A stretch of 64,000 nucleotides of DNA from NCBI GenBank assembly GCA_024232965.1, contig JACKQF010000001.1, positions 186,001-250,000 on the forward strand, read 5' to 3'. Positions 51,208 to 60,159 of this stretch are shown here, piece by piece (the first letter of the stretch is position 1; each line of letters starts with the position of its first letter). This DNA is from Verrucomicrobiaceae bacterium. GTDB taxonomy: Bacteria; Verrucomicrobiota; Verrucomicrobiia; Verrucomicrobiales; Verrucomicrobiaceae. A program made the position numbers and the translations under genes. The notes under the pieces were generated by a model. The model saw only the letters and a list, made by a program, of their open reading frames with translations, was not told the origin of the DNA and did not search any database.

Positions 51208-52893
51208 ATGTTTGAATCCATACGCAGGGCCAAATTGCAGCGGGAAGGTTTCTCCTGCGGCAAGATACGCCGCAAGCACCAAGAAGGTGACTGGGTAGAC
51301 GCGATGCGTACCCACCCCGCTGTAGCGGTCGGACTCTACGCCGCTTTTTTCCTGGTCATTGCATTCTTCATGCGGATGGGCGCATCGGTCACGGCCGGTC
51401 TGGCACAGCCGGGCGTAGTTGCGTACTCGTGTGCGGCGACGCTAATTGTGGCGATGATCGTCCACCTGCGGGTTGGGCTGAAGGAACTGATCAGCGACAA
51501 CCGCAAACTGGCGTTGGTTCTCGGCACACTCACGTTGCATCTGGGCATGCAGGTGGCCATCCAGGAATTTGGGGTGAAGGAGGGGTGGAACAATATTCTT
51601 CTAATCCTCGGGGTTCCCCTTGGATTCTCCGCGCTGGTGCTCTCGATCATGCTGGGTACCAAAGTGGGGTTGTTTGGGGCGCTCTATGCGACGTTGATCG
51701 GCGTTCCGATCTTTGTCACGGTCACCCCGCTCAATTACCTAGCTTGTTCCGCGTTGATCGGATTTCTCGCGGTTGCGTTGACGCGTCGGGTGCGCCGTCG
51801 GAATCGCGTTTTCATCGCAGGATTTTACATCGGAATTGCGGCAGCTGCCTACTCTGTGCTTTTGCACTACGGCTCCAATAGCGCTGAGGGGCAGACTTGG
51901 ATGCGCATGGCTGGCGTACCTTTCGCCATGGGGATGCTCACGGGCATGGTCACCGGCGGATTTTTGCCCATGCTGGAGAGCCTATTTGGCGTAACGACGG
52001 ATATTTCATGGTTGGAGCTGGCTGACCTGAACCACCCCCTGATGAAGCGCCTCAGCATGGAGGCACCCGGCACCTATCACCACAGCCTGATGGTGGCCAG
52101 TCTGTCTGAGGCTGCAGCGGAATCGATTGGTGCCAATCCGACCATGTGCCGGGTTTCCTCGTATTTCCATGACATCGGGAAGCTGGCTAAGCCGGAGTAC
52201 TTCATCGAAAACATGGATCCAGAGAGCAATCCGCACGATGACCTGACTGCGCGTATGAGCGCCCTAGTTCTGATCGCGCACGTGAAGGACGGCGTGGATT
52301 TGGCCATCAAGCACAACCTGAACTGTAACATCATCGACGTGATCGAGCAGCATCATGGCACATCGCTGGTCTGGTATTTTTACCGCCGGGCTCTGGATCA
52401 ACGCGCCGAGGCTTTGCGCAATTTGGAGGAAACCAAGGGTAAGGAAGACGATGTGCCGCAGGTCACGGAGGACGTCTTCCGTTATCCCGGTCCGCGCCCG
52501 CAATTCAAAGAAAGCGCCATCATCTCTCTGGCGGATTCGGTGGAGAGCGCCTCGCGCACACTTGAAAAACCCAATGCCTCACGGATCGAGACGATGGTAG
52601 ATGAGATCGTGCAGGCTCGCATGGTGGACGGACAGTTGGATGAGTGCGACCTGACGATTGCTGAACTCGCGCGGGTGAAGGCCAGTTTCTGCAAAACACT
52701 GCTCAGCATGATGCACAGCCGGATCAAGTATGCGCGCGCTGGCGAGTCCATGAACGCTGGGACTAAGCGTGAGGCCCAGGCCCCACGTACAGCAGCTGGT
52801 GCGGAGATTCTCGAGGGTAACTTCCCCCCAGGCCCAGGAGATGGAAACGGCCGTAAACGTTCGAACCGCAGCAAGCCAGCCTCCGCAGCCTGA
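51208..52893 (+). CDS. pgpH: PgpH-type membrane HD-domain phosphodiesterase lacking the sensor domain
   Basis: 561 aa from the ATG at 51208. Six to seven hydrophobic segments (about residues 50-290) lead to a cytoplasmic HD domain with TYHHSLMVASLSE and SSYFHDIGKLAKPEYF, and later EQHHGTSLVWYF. PgpH proteins hydrolyse c-di-AMP. The long extracellular 7TMR-HDED domain, usually after the first membrane segment, is absent: VIAFFMRM is followed soon by more membrane. A Lys/Arg-rich tail of about 50 residues ends the protein. It lies between phoH and ybeY. Confidence 0.9.
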   Translation: MFESIRRAKLQREGFSCGKIRRKHQEGDWVDAMRTHPAVAVGLYAAFFLVIAFFMRMGASVTAGLAQPGVVAYSCAATLIVAMIVHLRVGLKELISDNRKLALVLGTLTLHLGMQVAIQEFGVKEGWNNILLILGVPLGFSALVLSIMLGTKVGLFGALYATLIGVPIFVTVTPLNYLACSALIGFLAVALTRRVRRRNRVFIAGFYIGIAAAAYSVLLHYGSNSAEGQTWMRMAGVPFAMGMLTGMVTGGFLPMLESLFGVTTDISWLELADLNHPLMKRLSMEAPGTYHHSLMVASLSEAAAESIGANPTMCRVSSYFHDIGKLAKPEYFIENMDPESNPHDDLTARMSALVLIAHVKDGVDLAIKHNLNCNIIDVIEQHHGTSLVWYFYRRALDQRAEALRNLEETKGKEDDVPQVTEDVFRYPGPRPQFKESAIISLADSVESASRTLEKPNASRIETMVDEIVQARMVDGQLDECDLTIAELARVKASFCKTLLSMMHSRIKYARAGESMNAGTKREAQAPRTAAGAEILEGNFPPGPGDGNGRKRSNRSKPASAA

Positions 52894-52909
52894 TCCCCAC
52901 GTTCGCGCT

Positions 52910-53362
52910 GTGAGTCTGCCCCAGTTAAAGCTTTATTCGCGGTTCAAGAGCGCGGAGATCGATGTGAAAACTCTGCGCAAGGTGCTGCGCGCCGCGCTCC
53001 CCCTCTGCCAATCCCACGCGCTTGATGCGGACCAGCCGCTGATGACGGTGCCAGAGATCGAAATCACCCTGATAAGCGATGCTGATATTGCCCAGGTGCA
53101 CGCGGATTTTCTGGATGACCCGACCGCCACCGACGTCATCACCTTTCATCACGGGGAGATCCTGATCAGCCCCGAGACCGCTGAACGCCAGAGGAAGGTG
53201 CACGGCAGCAAGAGCCTAAACCAGGAGCTGGCACTCTACGGCGTGCACGGTCTGATGCACCTCGGTGGTTGGGACGATCACGACCCTGGAGAGGCGGCCG
53301 AAATGGCGGCCAAGCAGGAGGCTGTGCTGGCACAAGCGCTCGAAAAAGTGCCGCTGGCGTGA
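52910..53362 (+). CDS. ybeY: Endoribonuclease YbeY, rRNA maturation factor
   Basis: A zinc-dependent single-strand endoribonuclease for 16S rRNA 3' processing and 70S quality control. From the GTG at 52910 it has 150 aa, the usual size; an ATG at 52841 would overlap pgpH by 53 bases. ATDVITFHHGEI and the metal site HGLMHLGGWDDHDP are seen. The third His comes one residue later than the usual H-x3-H-x5-H. A convergent gene ends 2 bases after its stop. Confidence 0.93.
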   Translation: MSLPQLKLYSRFKSAEIDVKTLRKVLRAALPLCQSHALDADQPLMTVPEIEITLISDADIAQVHADFLDDPTATDVITFHHGEILISPETAERQRKVHGSKSLNQELALYGVHGLMHLGGWDDHDPGEAAEMAAKQEAVLAQALEKVPLA

Positions 53363-53363
53363 A

Positions 53364-55214
53364 TCACCGTGCCTCGAATATGCGGAAGTAGTGCTCCGAT
53401 TCGATGCCAGTGAAGTGGGCAATTTCCTCAAACCTCGCCGGATCATCCAGCAGCTTGTAGCCGGAGGCCAGCAGAGCGCGATTGAAACTATTGTGACCTA
53501 ATACCACGAAAACGAGGCGATTTTGCGCCTTAGCAGCGGCCAGTTCCGACTCCAACTGATCCAATGTCTCAATTTGGTGGCATTGCGGGTCATAGACCGC
53601 ATAGGCTTCACGGCCATGACCATAAGCCAGAACCACGGGTGACGGCCCTCCGTGTTGCTGGATCCATTCTGCGGCATCCCGTAGCGGCGCGTAGGGACGC
53701 GTGGTGAACAGTTGCCACCCTGGAAGAAAAAGAAATCCCAGAAATACTAGGCCCGGCGCGCCCAGGAGAAGGCGTCTGGACAGCACCGCCCCCCAGCCGA
53801 TCACGATTGCCGGCACCAGAGCGATGACAAAGCGCGGATAAAAGTAGGTTTCGGCAACTCGGGTGATGGTCGCAAAAAGAATCCCGGCGGCCACGGTGCA
53901 TGCCAGCCAGCGCGAGAGCGGTTGCTTTCGCCATAGGATCACCCAGCCGGCTAGCGCCAGCCCCGCCGCGAGCGCGAGCATGAACGACCCTACGGTTGGG
54001 CCGAGCCCGAAGTGATTGGCCATTTGCGGCAGACCTGCGCCTTCCACTGTGCCTGCCGCTTCTTCGCGCCACTCCGTCCCAGTCAGGAGTTGGCTGAAGG
54101 TGGATTGAAGCAGGGAGGCGTCGAGGAAGTGCTTGTCCGCCTCTTGTCCGGCCCAGCGTCGAGCTTGGAGGAGGTTTGGCAGAAAGACCTGTACCAGCAA
54201 CATGGCGGCGAATGCGTGGGCAACGACCACTCTGCCGACGGCTGTGGATTTGTCAGCCAAGCCAGCCTGTTGCCGCCACATCACGATGGCCAGCACGCCG
54301 ACCATCACCAAAATATCCACGCCTGCATTCGGATACGACCACAGCCACAGCCATTGATTTAGTGCCAGCCAGATCCAGTAGCGCAGTTGCTGCCCTCGGC
54401 TGCGCACCAGGTGCGTGGCCGCCAGGAGGGCAGACATGGCCAGGGGCATGACCAAAGCGTAACTGCGTGCATCGATGCCGTATCGGATGGCCATGGGGTG
54501 CAGGGCAAGAAGCAATGCCGCCAGAACGCCTGCCACACTGAAGCCCCAGGTATTCAGTAGTACGCCGCACAGTCCAACGGCAATGGCTGAGCTCAGCAGT
54601 GCGGGGACACGGGCGGCTAGATCACTGAAACCCTCTTTGGGTTCGCCCGTGAGGCCGCGCCATGCCTGTAGGCTGGCCTTTTGTGCCAGACTCATCGGCA
54701 CATGGTTCGTAGGCTTTTGGTAGTAAAAGGCGCAGCGTTTCCAGTCGGTGGGGGAGAACTTCAATGCCTCAGGTGACTTCTTATCAGGTTTCCAAGACCC
54801 ATGGCTGCATTGGCGGATGACCCAACTCTCATCCCACCACAGGCTCTTTGATGCCAGTGGCATCCGCACGCTAATGCTAAGCAGCACTACTCCCGCCAGC
54901 GCTGGCCAGAACCAGCGGGCTGATCTTTGCACAGGAGGTGTCGCGACTTCAGGCAGGCGACGCGTCCACCAACCGGCTGTGGCAAAGAGAAGGACTAGCA
55001 GAACTGCGTTGATGATCGCAGCCAAGTGGATGCCGATATCGGTGTCCCACTGCCAAGAGATGTCGGGTTTTCCGGATGTTGTCGCCGCTGTGATCTCAGC
55101 GATCTTTGCTTGTGCATCAGCGGCGGATGGACCCCAAATTAGGATCGCCAGCTCCGCTAAGAGGGCCAGCGCGATCCAGAGTCGCGCTCGGTTGGGCGGA
55201 GTCAGGGACGGCAT
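53364..55214 (-). CDS. Polytopic GT-C/GT39-like glycosyltransferase
   Basis: A 616-aa inner-membrane protein with about 11-13 hydrophobic segments. The acidic motif SLWWDESWV in the first periplasmic loop (near residue 130) matches the catalytic Asp/Glu region of lipid-linked-sugar dependent (PMT/ArnT, GT39) transferases. Later IRYGIDARSYALVM is another family-like stretch. The C-terminal periplasmic part (about 520-616) is soluble. The acceptor is unknown. It lies 12 bp after corA on the same strand. Confidence 0.82.
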   Translation of the reverse strand: MPSLTPPNRARLWIALALLAELAILIWGPSAADAQAKIAEITAATTSGKPDISWQWDTDIGIHLAAIINAVLLVLLFATAGWWTRRLPEVATPPVQRSARWFWPALAGVVLLSISVRMPLASKSLWWDESWVIRQCSHGSWKPDKKSPEALKFSPTDWKRCAFYYQKPTNHVPMSLAQKASLQAWRGLTGEPKEGFSDLAARVPALLSSAIAVGLCGVLLNTWGFSVAGVLAALLLALHPMAIRYGIDARSYALVMPLAMSALLAATHLVRSRGQQLRYWIWLALNQWLWLWSYPNAGVDILVMVGVLAIVMWRQQAGLADKSTAVGRVVVAHAFAAMLLVQVFLPNLLQARRWAGQEADKHFLDASLLQSTFSQLLTGTEWREEAAGTVEGAGLPQMANHFGLGPTVGSFMLALAAGLALAGWVILWRKQPLSRWLACTVAAGILFATITRVAETYFYPRFVIALVPAIVIGWGAVLSRRLLLGAPGLVFLGFLFLPGWQLFTTRPYAPLRDAAEWIQQHGGPSPVVLAYGHGREAYAVYDPQCHQIETLDQLESELAAAKAQNRLVFVVLGHNSFNRALLASGYKLLDDPARFEEIAHFTGIESEHYFRIFEAR

Positions 55215-55226
55215 GAATGACGGGGA

Positions 55227-56204
55227 TTAGAGCAGCTTGCGACGCTTGAAGTAGAGAATGGGTGCGACCGCAGAAAGGATCAGCAACACTAGAATGACGG
55301 GATACATCCACGGGATCTCCGTCTCCGGCATGTGCTTGAAATTCATGCCATAGATACTCGCAATGAGCGTGGGAGGCATGAACAGCACGCTGGCGATGGT
55401 GAAAATCTTGATGATCTGGTTCTGCTGGATGTTGATCAGGCCCAGGGTGGATTCCAGGAGGAAGGTCATCTCTTGAGTCTGCTGATTGGTGTAGTCATCC
55501 AGGGACTTGACGTCGCGCATCACACTGCGGAACTGGGATGCCAGATCTCCGCGCATCCACGTGGCGGCGTTGTTTAGGAAGTATTGCAGCATCCGGTTGA
55601 TGCTGACGAGGCTCTCGCGAAGATTTGCCACCAGTGAGCTGCGACGACCCAGGAGCTTCACCACATCGCCCAAATCTTTTTCGATCGCTGCATTCGCCCG
55701 ACGGGTGTCGACGGTGAAGACATCATGACCGATTTTTCGCAGATCGGTTTCCACATTCTGTAGCGCATCGGCGATGCGGGCGATGATGAGTTCCATCATC
55801 AAAAGGAAGACGGCGTCGCTCGTGATCGGTGTGTGACATTGGCGTCGCACCTGATCTGCAAAGACACGGAAGGCATGGGGATCGGCGTAACGGACGGTGG
55901 TCAAACAGTCCGGCGCCAGCACGAAGGAGATGGCGGTGGTATCTGGGTCTGGAGTCTCCAGCCCGATGGGAATCCACGCCGTCATGTAGAGCGCGCCTTT
56001 TTCGGAATACAGTCGGCTGGATTCCTCAATCTCCTGCATTTCTTCCCGCGTCGGCAGTTGATACTCCAACCACTTTTCCGCTTCTAGTTCCTCGCTGCGG
56101 GAAGGATTCAGCAGATCCAAAAAGACAAGATTGTCCGGAAACGGGAGCGTCTTTTGATCGTTCCAGTCGATGAGTTGGGATTGCTGTGTGATCAGGCGGA
56201 CCAT
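55227..56204 (-). CDS. corA: CorA-type magnesium/divalent cation channel
   Basis: 325 aa. A long cytoplasmic alpha/beta and helical part ends in two membrane helices joined by the CorA motif IYGMNFKHMPE, with the first helix VLFMPPTLIAS just before it. The C-terminus is basic (FKRRKLL), as usual. It forms a pentameric inner-membrane channel. It is probably co-transcribed with the glycosyltransferase gene. Divergent AEC gene follows 120 bp away. Confidence 0.95.
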   Translation of the reverse strand: MVRLITQQSQLIDWNDQKTLPFPDNLVFLDLLNPSRSEELEAEKWLEYQLPTREEMQEIEESSRLYSEKGALYMTAWIPIGLETPDPDTTAISFVLAPDCLTTVRYADPHAFRVFADQVRRQCHTPITSDAVFLLMMELIIARIADALQNVETDLRKIGHDVFTVDTRRANAAIEKDLGDVVKLLGRRSSLVANLRESLVSINRMLQYFLNNAATWMRGDLASQFRSVMRDVKSLDDYTNQQTQEMTFLLESTLGLINIQQNQIIKIFTIASVLFMPPTLIASIYGMNFKHMPETEIPWMYPVILVLLILSAVAPILYFKRRKLL

Positions 56205-56324
56205 TGTGGTGGGCTGGGAGCTTAGCCTCTGAGAAGCCGAGCGCTACGAAAAATCAGTTTTTTGCATCAAGCCAGATGGTTCTTGCCCGTGTGGGAAGAT
56301 TGCATCAGTGTCCGCGTCTTCGAC

Positions 56325-57272
56325 GTGACTGATTTTTTATCCATCCTGAATGTGGTCCTGCCGGTGTATCTGGCTATGGGCTTAGGCGGCGCAGCTCGAA
56401 AGCTGGGAATCCTGGCGCCCGAGGTGGACAAAAGCATGATGCGTCTGTGCATCACGATTCTGACGCCATGCCTGATTTTTCAGCGAGTGGTGGGCAATGA
56501 ATCCGTCATGCACCCGATGCCGGTGCTCGTGGCCGCAGGGCTGGGGTTCGGGCTGGTAACTTTGGGGATCGCGGTCTCGTATCTCGTTGCACCTTTGGCG
56601 GGACTCAGCGTGGGGCAGGGGCGTCGCACCTTTGCGGTGGGCTGTGGTTTGCAAAACTACGGCTTTGTGGCCATCCCGATCGTCAGTGCATTGTTTCATG
56701 ATCCAGGTACGCTGGGTGTGCTCTTTACCTTTACCTTGGGCGTTGAATTGGCGTGCTGGCTCTGCGCTGTCGGGCTGATGACGGGACTTGGCAGCGCTCC
56801 GTGGAAGTTGGCGCTGAACCCGCCTGTGATCTCCATTTTGCTATCGCTGGCCCTCAATTTCAGTGGGCTACACCAGTTCGTGCCGGAGGTCATTCACAAC
56901 TTCTTTGGTATGGTGGGGGCCTGTGCGGTGCCCCTGGCGGTGCTGCTCATTGGTGCGGCTATCGCTGATCTCTGGGGGCAGGAAAAGATGCGTTGGGGCG
57001 TTGCCGTCGCCAGCCCCATCTTGCGCCTTTTCGTCATTCCACTCGCCTTCATTGCTGCTGCGTATTGGCTGCCGCTTTCCATCGAGCTGAAGCGCATCCT
57101 CATCGTCCAAGCCGCGATGCCTTCCGCCGTTTTTAACATCATGATCGCGCGGCATTACGGCGGTCATGCCCCGACCGCTGTCCAGGTCGTGCTAGCGACC
57201 ACCGTCGTCAGCCTCGCGACCACCCCGCTCGTCATTGCATGGGGCTTGCGAGTTGTGGGGCTCGTTCCCTGA
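56325..57272 (+). CDS. AEC-family (auxin efflux carrier-like) transporter
   Basis: A 315-aa polytopic membrane protein with ten hydrophobic segments. It begins VTDFLSILNVVLPVYLAMGL, a typical family start, and contains GCGLQNYGFVAIPIVSALF and AMPSAVFNIMIARHYGGHA. No ATG is near: GTG at 56325 gives the family length, while a TTG at 56262 would add 21 residues. Some relatives carry malate or other organic acids; no substrate can be told here. Confidence 0.85.
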   Translation: MTDFLSILNVVLPVYLAMGLGGAARKLGILAPEVDKSMMRLCITILTPCLIFQRVVGNESVMHPMPVLVAAGLGFGLVTLGIAVSYLVAPLAGLSVGQGRRTFAVGCGLQNYGFVAIPIVSALFHDPGTLGVLFTFTLGVELACWLCAVGLMTGLGSAPWKLALNPPVISILLSLALNFSGLHQFVPEVIHNFFGMVGACAVPLAVLLIGAAIADLWGQEKMRWGVAVASPILRLFVIPLAFIAAAYWLPLSIELKRILIVQAAMPSAVFNIMIARHYGGHAPTAVQVVLATTVVSLATTPLVIAWGLRVVGLVP

Positions 57273-57302
57273 GTGTGGATCGAGGGGACTGAAGACGGTT
57301 AG

Positions 57303-58415
57303 TTACAGATGTTGGCGCATCGTCGACAGCAGCGCGATGACGTGTGCCTCCGCATTGTAGCCGTGGAGGGCGATGCGGATTCTTCCAGCGTGATGCATGA
57401 CGTGGATGTTGGCGGCTAGGAGTGCTTCGGCGATTTTGGCACTGTCCGGATGCTGAAAGGCGAGGATGCCTGAGCTGCAGGTGGGTTGCGCGGGTGCCAT
57501 CGGCTGGATGCCGAGCCCTTTCAGTCCTTCGTGTGCCTGTGCGACGAGCGGATCTGCGTATGCGGCGATGTTTTGAATGCCGAATCCGTCGAGGTATCGC
57601 AGTGCTGCGTTGAGGGCATAGATCGGTGCAAAGGAGGGCATGCCGACGGAGAAACTGGCGGCACCCTTCCGGATCTTGGCTGTGTCAAAGCGGTCTGCAT
57701 CAAAGGCGTTCGTGATGTGATACCAACCGCCTGCTTGGGTGGTTAGCTTTGCAGCGGCGTGTTCGGGGACTCCTACCACACAACCGCCGTGAATGCCGAG
57801 AGTCCATTTGTGGGTGCTGGAGATTAGGATGTCTGCATCCACACCTGTCACATCGACTCGACCCAGGGCTTGGGTGACATCGACGCTGAGAATGGCCTCC
57901 GGTGCATAGCGACGGACGAGGTCGCGCAGCGGTACCCAATCGATGCGCCAACCATTCAGGAAACTGACCAAGGAGACCTGCACTAGGCGAGTGCGTTCGT
58001 TGAGCAGCGGGAGCAGGTCATCCAGCAGGAGTTGGCCGTCGCGGGCGCACCAAAGCTGTGTTTTCGGCGGTCGATCTCCGACGAGCCATGGGGTAGCGCC
58101 GGCTGGGAAGTCGAGATCGGTAACGACGACTTCATCTTGGGCAGTCAGGCGCAGAGCGGAGGCCAGGAGGTTGTAGGCTTCGGAACTGCAGGAGCAAAAC
58201 GCGACCTCGGCAGGTTGCAGGCCCACGAGTTTCGCGGCGATTTCTCGGCAGGCTTCGACCTTGGCAAAGTGGGGGTCGCGCCCGGCCATACCCTGGGTTT
58301 TGTCCTGCCAGTATTCGGTCAGGGCTTCTCCCACTTGGCGTGGGGGAATGCTTTCTGCGGCGGTATTGAGGTAGGTGCGGCCTTGGAGCGTAGGGAAGTC
58401 AGTCAGAGGAAACAT
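57303..58415 (-). CDS. Class V aminotransferase, cysteine-desulfurase-like
   Basis: A 370-aa PLP enzyme. FCSCSSEAYNLLASALRL and SLVSFLNGWRIDWVPL are typical, and the PLP Lys lies in SSTHKWTLGIHGG near residue 213. Relatives include cysteine desulfurases, isopenicillin-N-epimerase-like enzymes and selenocysteine lyases. No mobile desulfurase Cys loop is evident, so it is left as class V. ATG at 58415 is chosen (MFPLTDFPTLQGRTYLNTAA). It diverges from the Bcp gene, 81 bp apart. Confidence 0.87.
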   Translation of the reverse strand: MFPLTDFPTLQGRTYLNTAAESIPPRQVGEALTEYWQDKTQGMAGRDPHFAKVEACREIAAKLVGLQPAEVAFCSCSSEAYNLLASALRLTAQDEVVVTDLDFPAGATPWLVGDRPPKTQLWCARDGQLLLDDLLPLLNERTRLVQVSLVSFLNGWRIDWVPLRDLVRRYAPEAILSVDVTQALGRVDVTGVDADILISSTHKWTLGIHGGCVVGVPEHAAAKLTTQAGGWYHITNAFDADRFDTAKIRKGAASFSVGMPSFAPIYALNAALRYLDGFGIQNIAAYADPLVAQAHEGLKGLGIQPMAPAQPTCSSGILAFQHPDSAKIAEALLAANIHVMHHAGRIRIALHGYNAEAHVIALLSTMRQHL

Positions 58416-58469
58416 GCGTGATTTTGTTTCGTGCGGAGATGCAGATCCTTTCGAGAAATCTTCAACCAA

Positions 58470-58497
58470 TGCCGGATTTCATGCGTTCTTTCCGGCA
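58470..58497. promoter_or_regulatory. Inverted repeat spanning the leader and start of bcp
   Basis: TGCCGGA at 58470-58476 and TCCGGCA at 58491-58497 are perfect arms with a 14-base spacer. The second arm touches the ATG of the peroxiredoxin gene (58497), and the element lies between two divergent genes. It could be an operator or an mRNA hairpin that masks the start; it is short enough to be chance. Confidence 0.35.
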
Positions 58498-58982
58498 TGA
58501 ACGAATCTTCCACCCAGCCGCAGCCCGGCAGCGCCGCCCCTGAATTTGAAACCACAGCGATTGGTGGCAGCTATGGCGAGGGCCAGACGGTGAGACTTTC
58601 AGACCTGCGGGGTCGCCCGGTGGTGTTGTATTTTTACCCGAAGGACAATACCCCTGGCTGCACGACGCAGGCCTGTGGGCTGCGCGATGGCTGGCCACGT
58701 ATCGAGAAGAAAGCGCACGTCTTCGGAGTCAGCATCGATTCAGCGCGGAGTCACCAGAAGTTCATTGATAAGTTCTCATTGCCCTTTCCGCTCCTGGTGG
58801 ATGAGGATCACCAACTGGTGGGAGCCTATGGCGTCTGGGTGGAAAAAACGATGTATGGCAAGAAATACATGGGGACGGAGCGCACGACCTTTATCATTGG
58901 CAGTGATGGGAAGATCAAGGTGGTGCTTCCCAAGGTAAAACCTGCGGAGCACCTGGATCAGGTTTTGGATGCGCTGGACTGA
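58497..58982 (+). CDS. bcp: Bcp-type peroxiredoxin (thioredoxin-dependent peroxidase)
   Basis: A 161-aa cytoplasmic peroxidase that reduces hydroperoxides. LRGRPVVLYFYPKDNTPGCT carries the peroxidatic Cys, and the resolving Cys is five residues later (C-x4-C), as in Bcp. FGVSIDSARSHQKFI and a final KPAEHLDQVLDAL complete the family pattern. The next gene begins 54 bp later. Confidence 0.95.
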   Translation: MNESSTQPQPGSAAPEFETTAIGGSYGEGQTVRLSDLRGRPVVLYFYPKDNTPGCTTQACGLRDGWPRIEKKAHVFGVSIDSARSHQKFIDKFSLPFPLLVDEDHQLVGAYGVWVEKTMYGKKYMGTERTTFIIGSDGKIKVVLPKVKPAEHLDQVLDALD

Positions 58983-59035
58983 CCTCGCAAAAGGCTTGCC
59001 GGGATGCGTCGGATGTGCGACACGGATGCCTTGTG

Positions 59036-59986
59036 ATGGACATGTCTTTTTTGCGATTCGGTGGTCAGCTTTTCAGATTCGGCGTTCTTTTGATCGGCGG
59101 ATCTGCTGCGTATGTTGCGGTGAAGTCCGCAGCACCGGTTGCCGAACACGATCTGACGCTGAACTGGGTGACGGGGAAGCAATACGTCATTGAGACTTCG
59201 ACGACCACGACCATGGGACTGGAGACTTTGGGCCGAATCGGGGATCAGGTCGTGGATGTAAAGCAGTCCACTAGCATTGCGGTGAGACCAGGACCGGAGG
59301 CTGGCTGGAAGGCCGCCAAGGTGAGCATCGACGCGATGGCTGCCACCATGAAAGTGGAAGGTCGCACGATGACTTTCGATTCGGCAAAGCCACTGGAGGG
59401 AGATCTGGATCTCCGGCAGGCGATGGCGGGGTCTGTGGGGCAGTCGTTTGTGCTCCTGTATGACGACAAGGACCAATTCCAACGCGTCGGGGATCTGAGC
59501 CAAGCGGCAAACATCACCGCTGGAAGTGGCAGTGCCAACCTGATGAGCCTGACCAACGCACAGCAGATGGCAGAGCTCTTTCGACGATCGATGGAAATGG
59601 CTCTTCCTCTCGCTCCCGTGGGACCTGGGGACACTTGGACATCCGATGAAAAAATCGCCTTTCCCCAGGCTGGCGACATGAGCGTGAAGATGACCTGCAA
59701 ATTCGATTCGCTGGTGGATCGCGAAGGACGTCCACATGCGAAAATCGTCTTTGAGAGCAAGCTGGCTACGGTCGCCAAGAGTGCGACTGCCGGGGTGCGG
59801 CAGATCAGTCTGGATGAGGGCTCGACCGTGGCTGGCCACATTTTTTTTGATCTGGAGCGCCGCACGGTCTCGCTGTCCGTCTTTTTGGCCAACCTGAATC
59901 TGAATCTCGATGGCAATAAAATCCCAGTGCGCCAGAACGTTACCACGAAGCTGGAATCCTGGACCAATTTGCCTGCGGCGCCATAG
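59036..59986 (+). CDS. Exported DUF6263-like protein
   Basis: About 316 aa. A hydrophobic N-terminus (LFRFGVLLIGGSAAYVAV) is either a signal peptide or an anchor. The mature part is beta-rich with LNWVTGKQYVIETSTTTTMG, FVLLYDDKDQFQRVGD, PVGPGDTWTSDEKIA, and a repeated strand pattern typical of DUF6263-like periplasmic proteins. No catalytic site is known. Start at 59036 or 59042 is uncertain. Confidence 0.72.
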   Translation: MDMSFLRFGGQLFRFGVLLIGGSAAYVAVKSAAPVAEHDLTLNWVTGKQYVIETSTTTTMGLETLGRIGDQVVDVKQSTSIAVRPGPEAGWKAAKVSIDAMAATMKVEGRTMTFDSAKPLEGDLDLRQAMAGSVGQSFVLLYDDKDQFQRVGDLSQAANITAGSGSANLMSLTNAQQMAELFRRSMEMALPLAPVGPGDTWTSDEKIAFPQAGDMSVKMTCKFDSLVDREGRPHAKIVFESKLATVAKSATAGVRQISLDEGSTVAGHIFFDLERRTVSLSVFLANLNLNLDGNKIPVRQNVTTKLESWTNLPAAP

Positions 59987-60159
59987 ATCGATCGTCTGAT
60001 CGAAAGGCCGGAGCCTGCTGATTCGTTCGATCTTCCCTGGATGGGCGTGCACCGCGCAAGCGATGCGTTCTGGGCTTGACCGCAGGGCGAAAAGCTGGTG
60101 CTGTAGAGGCTCACCCGTTCGATCCGTCGTTGCTCAACTTTGTTTCACATCAGCCTGCC

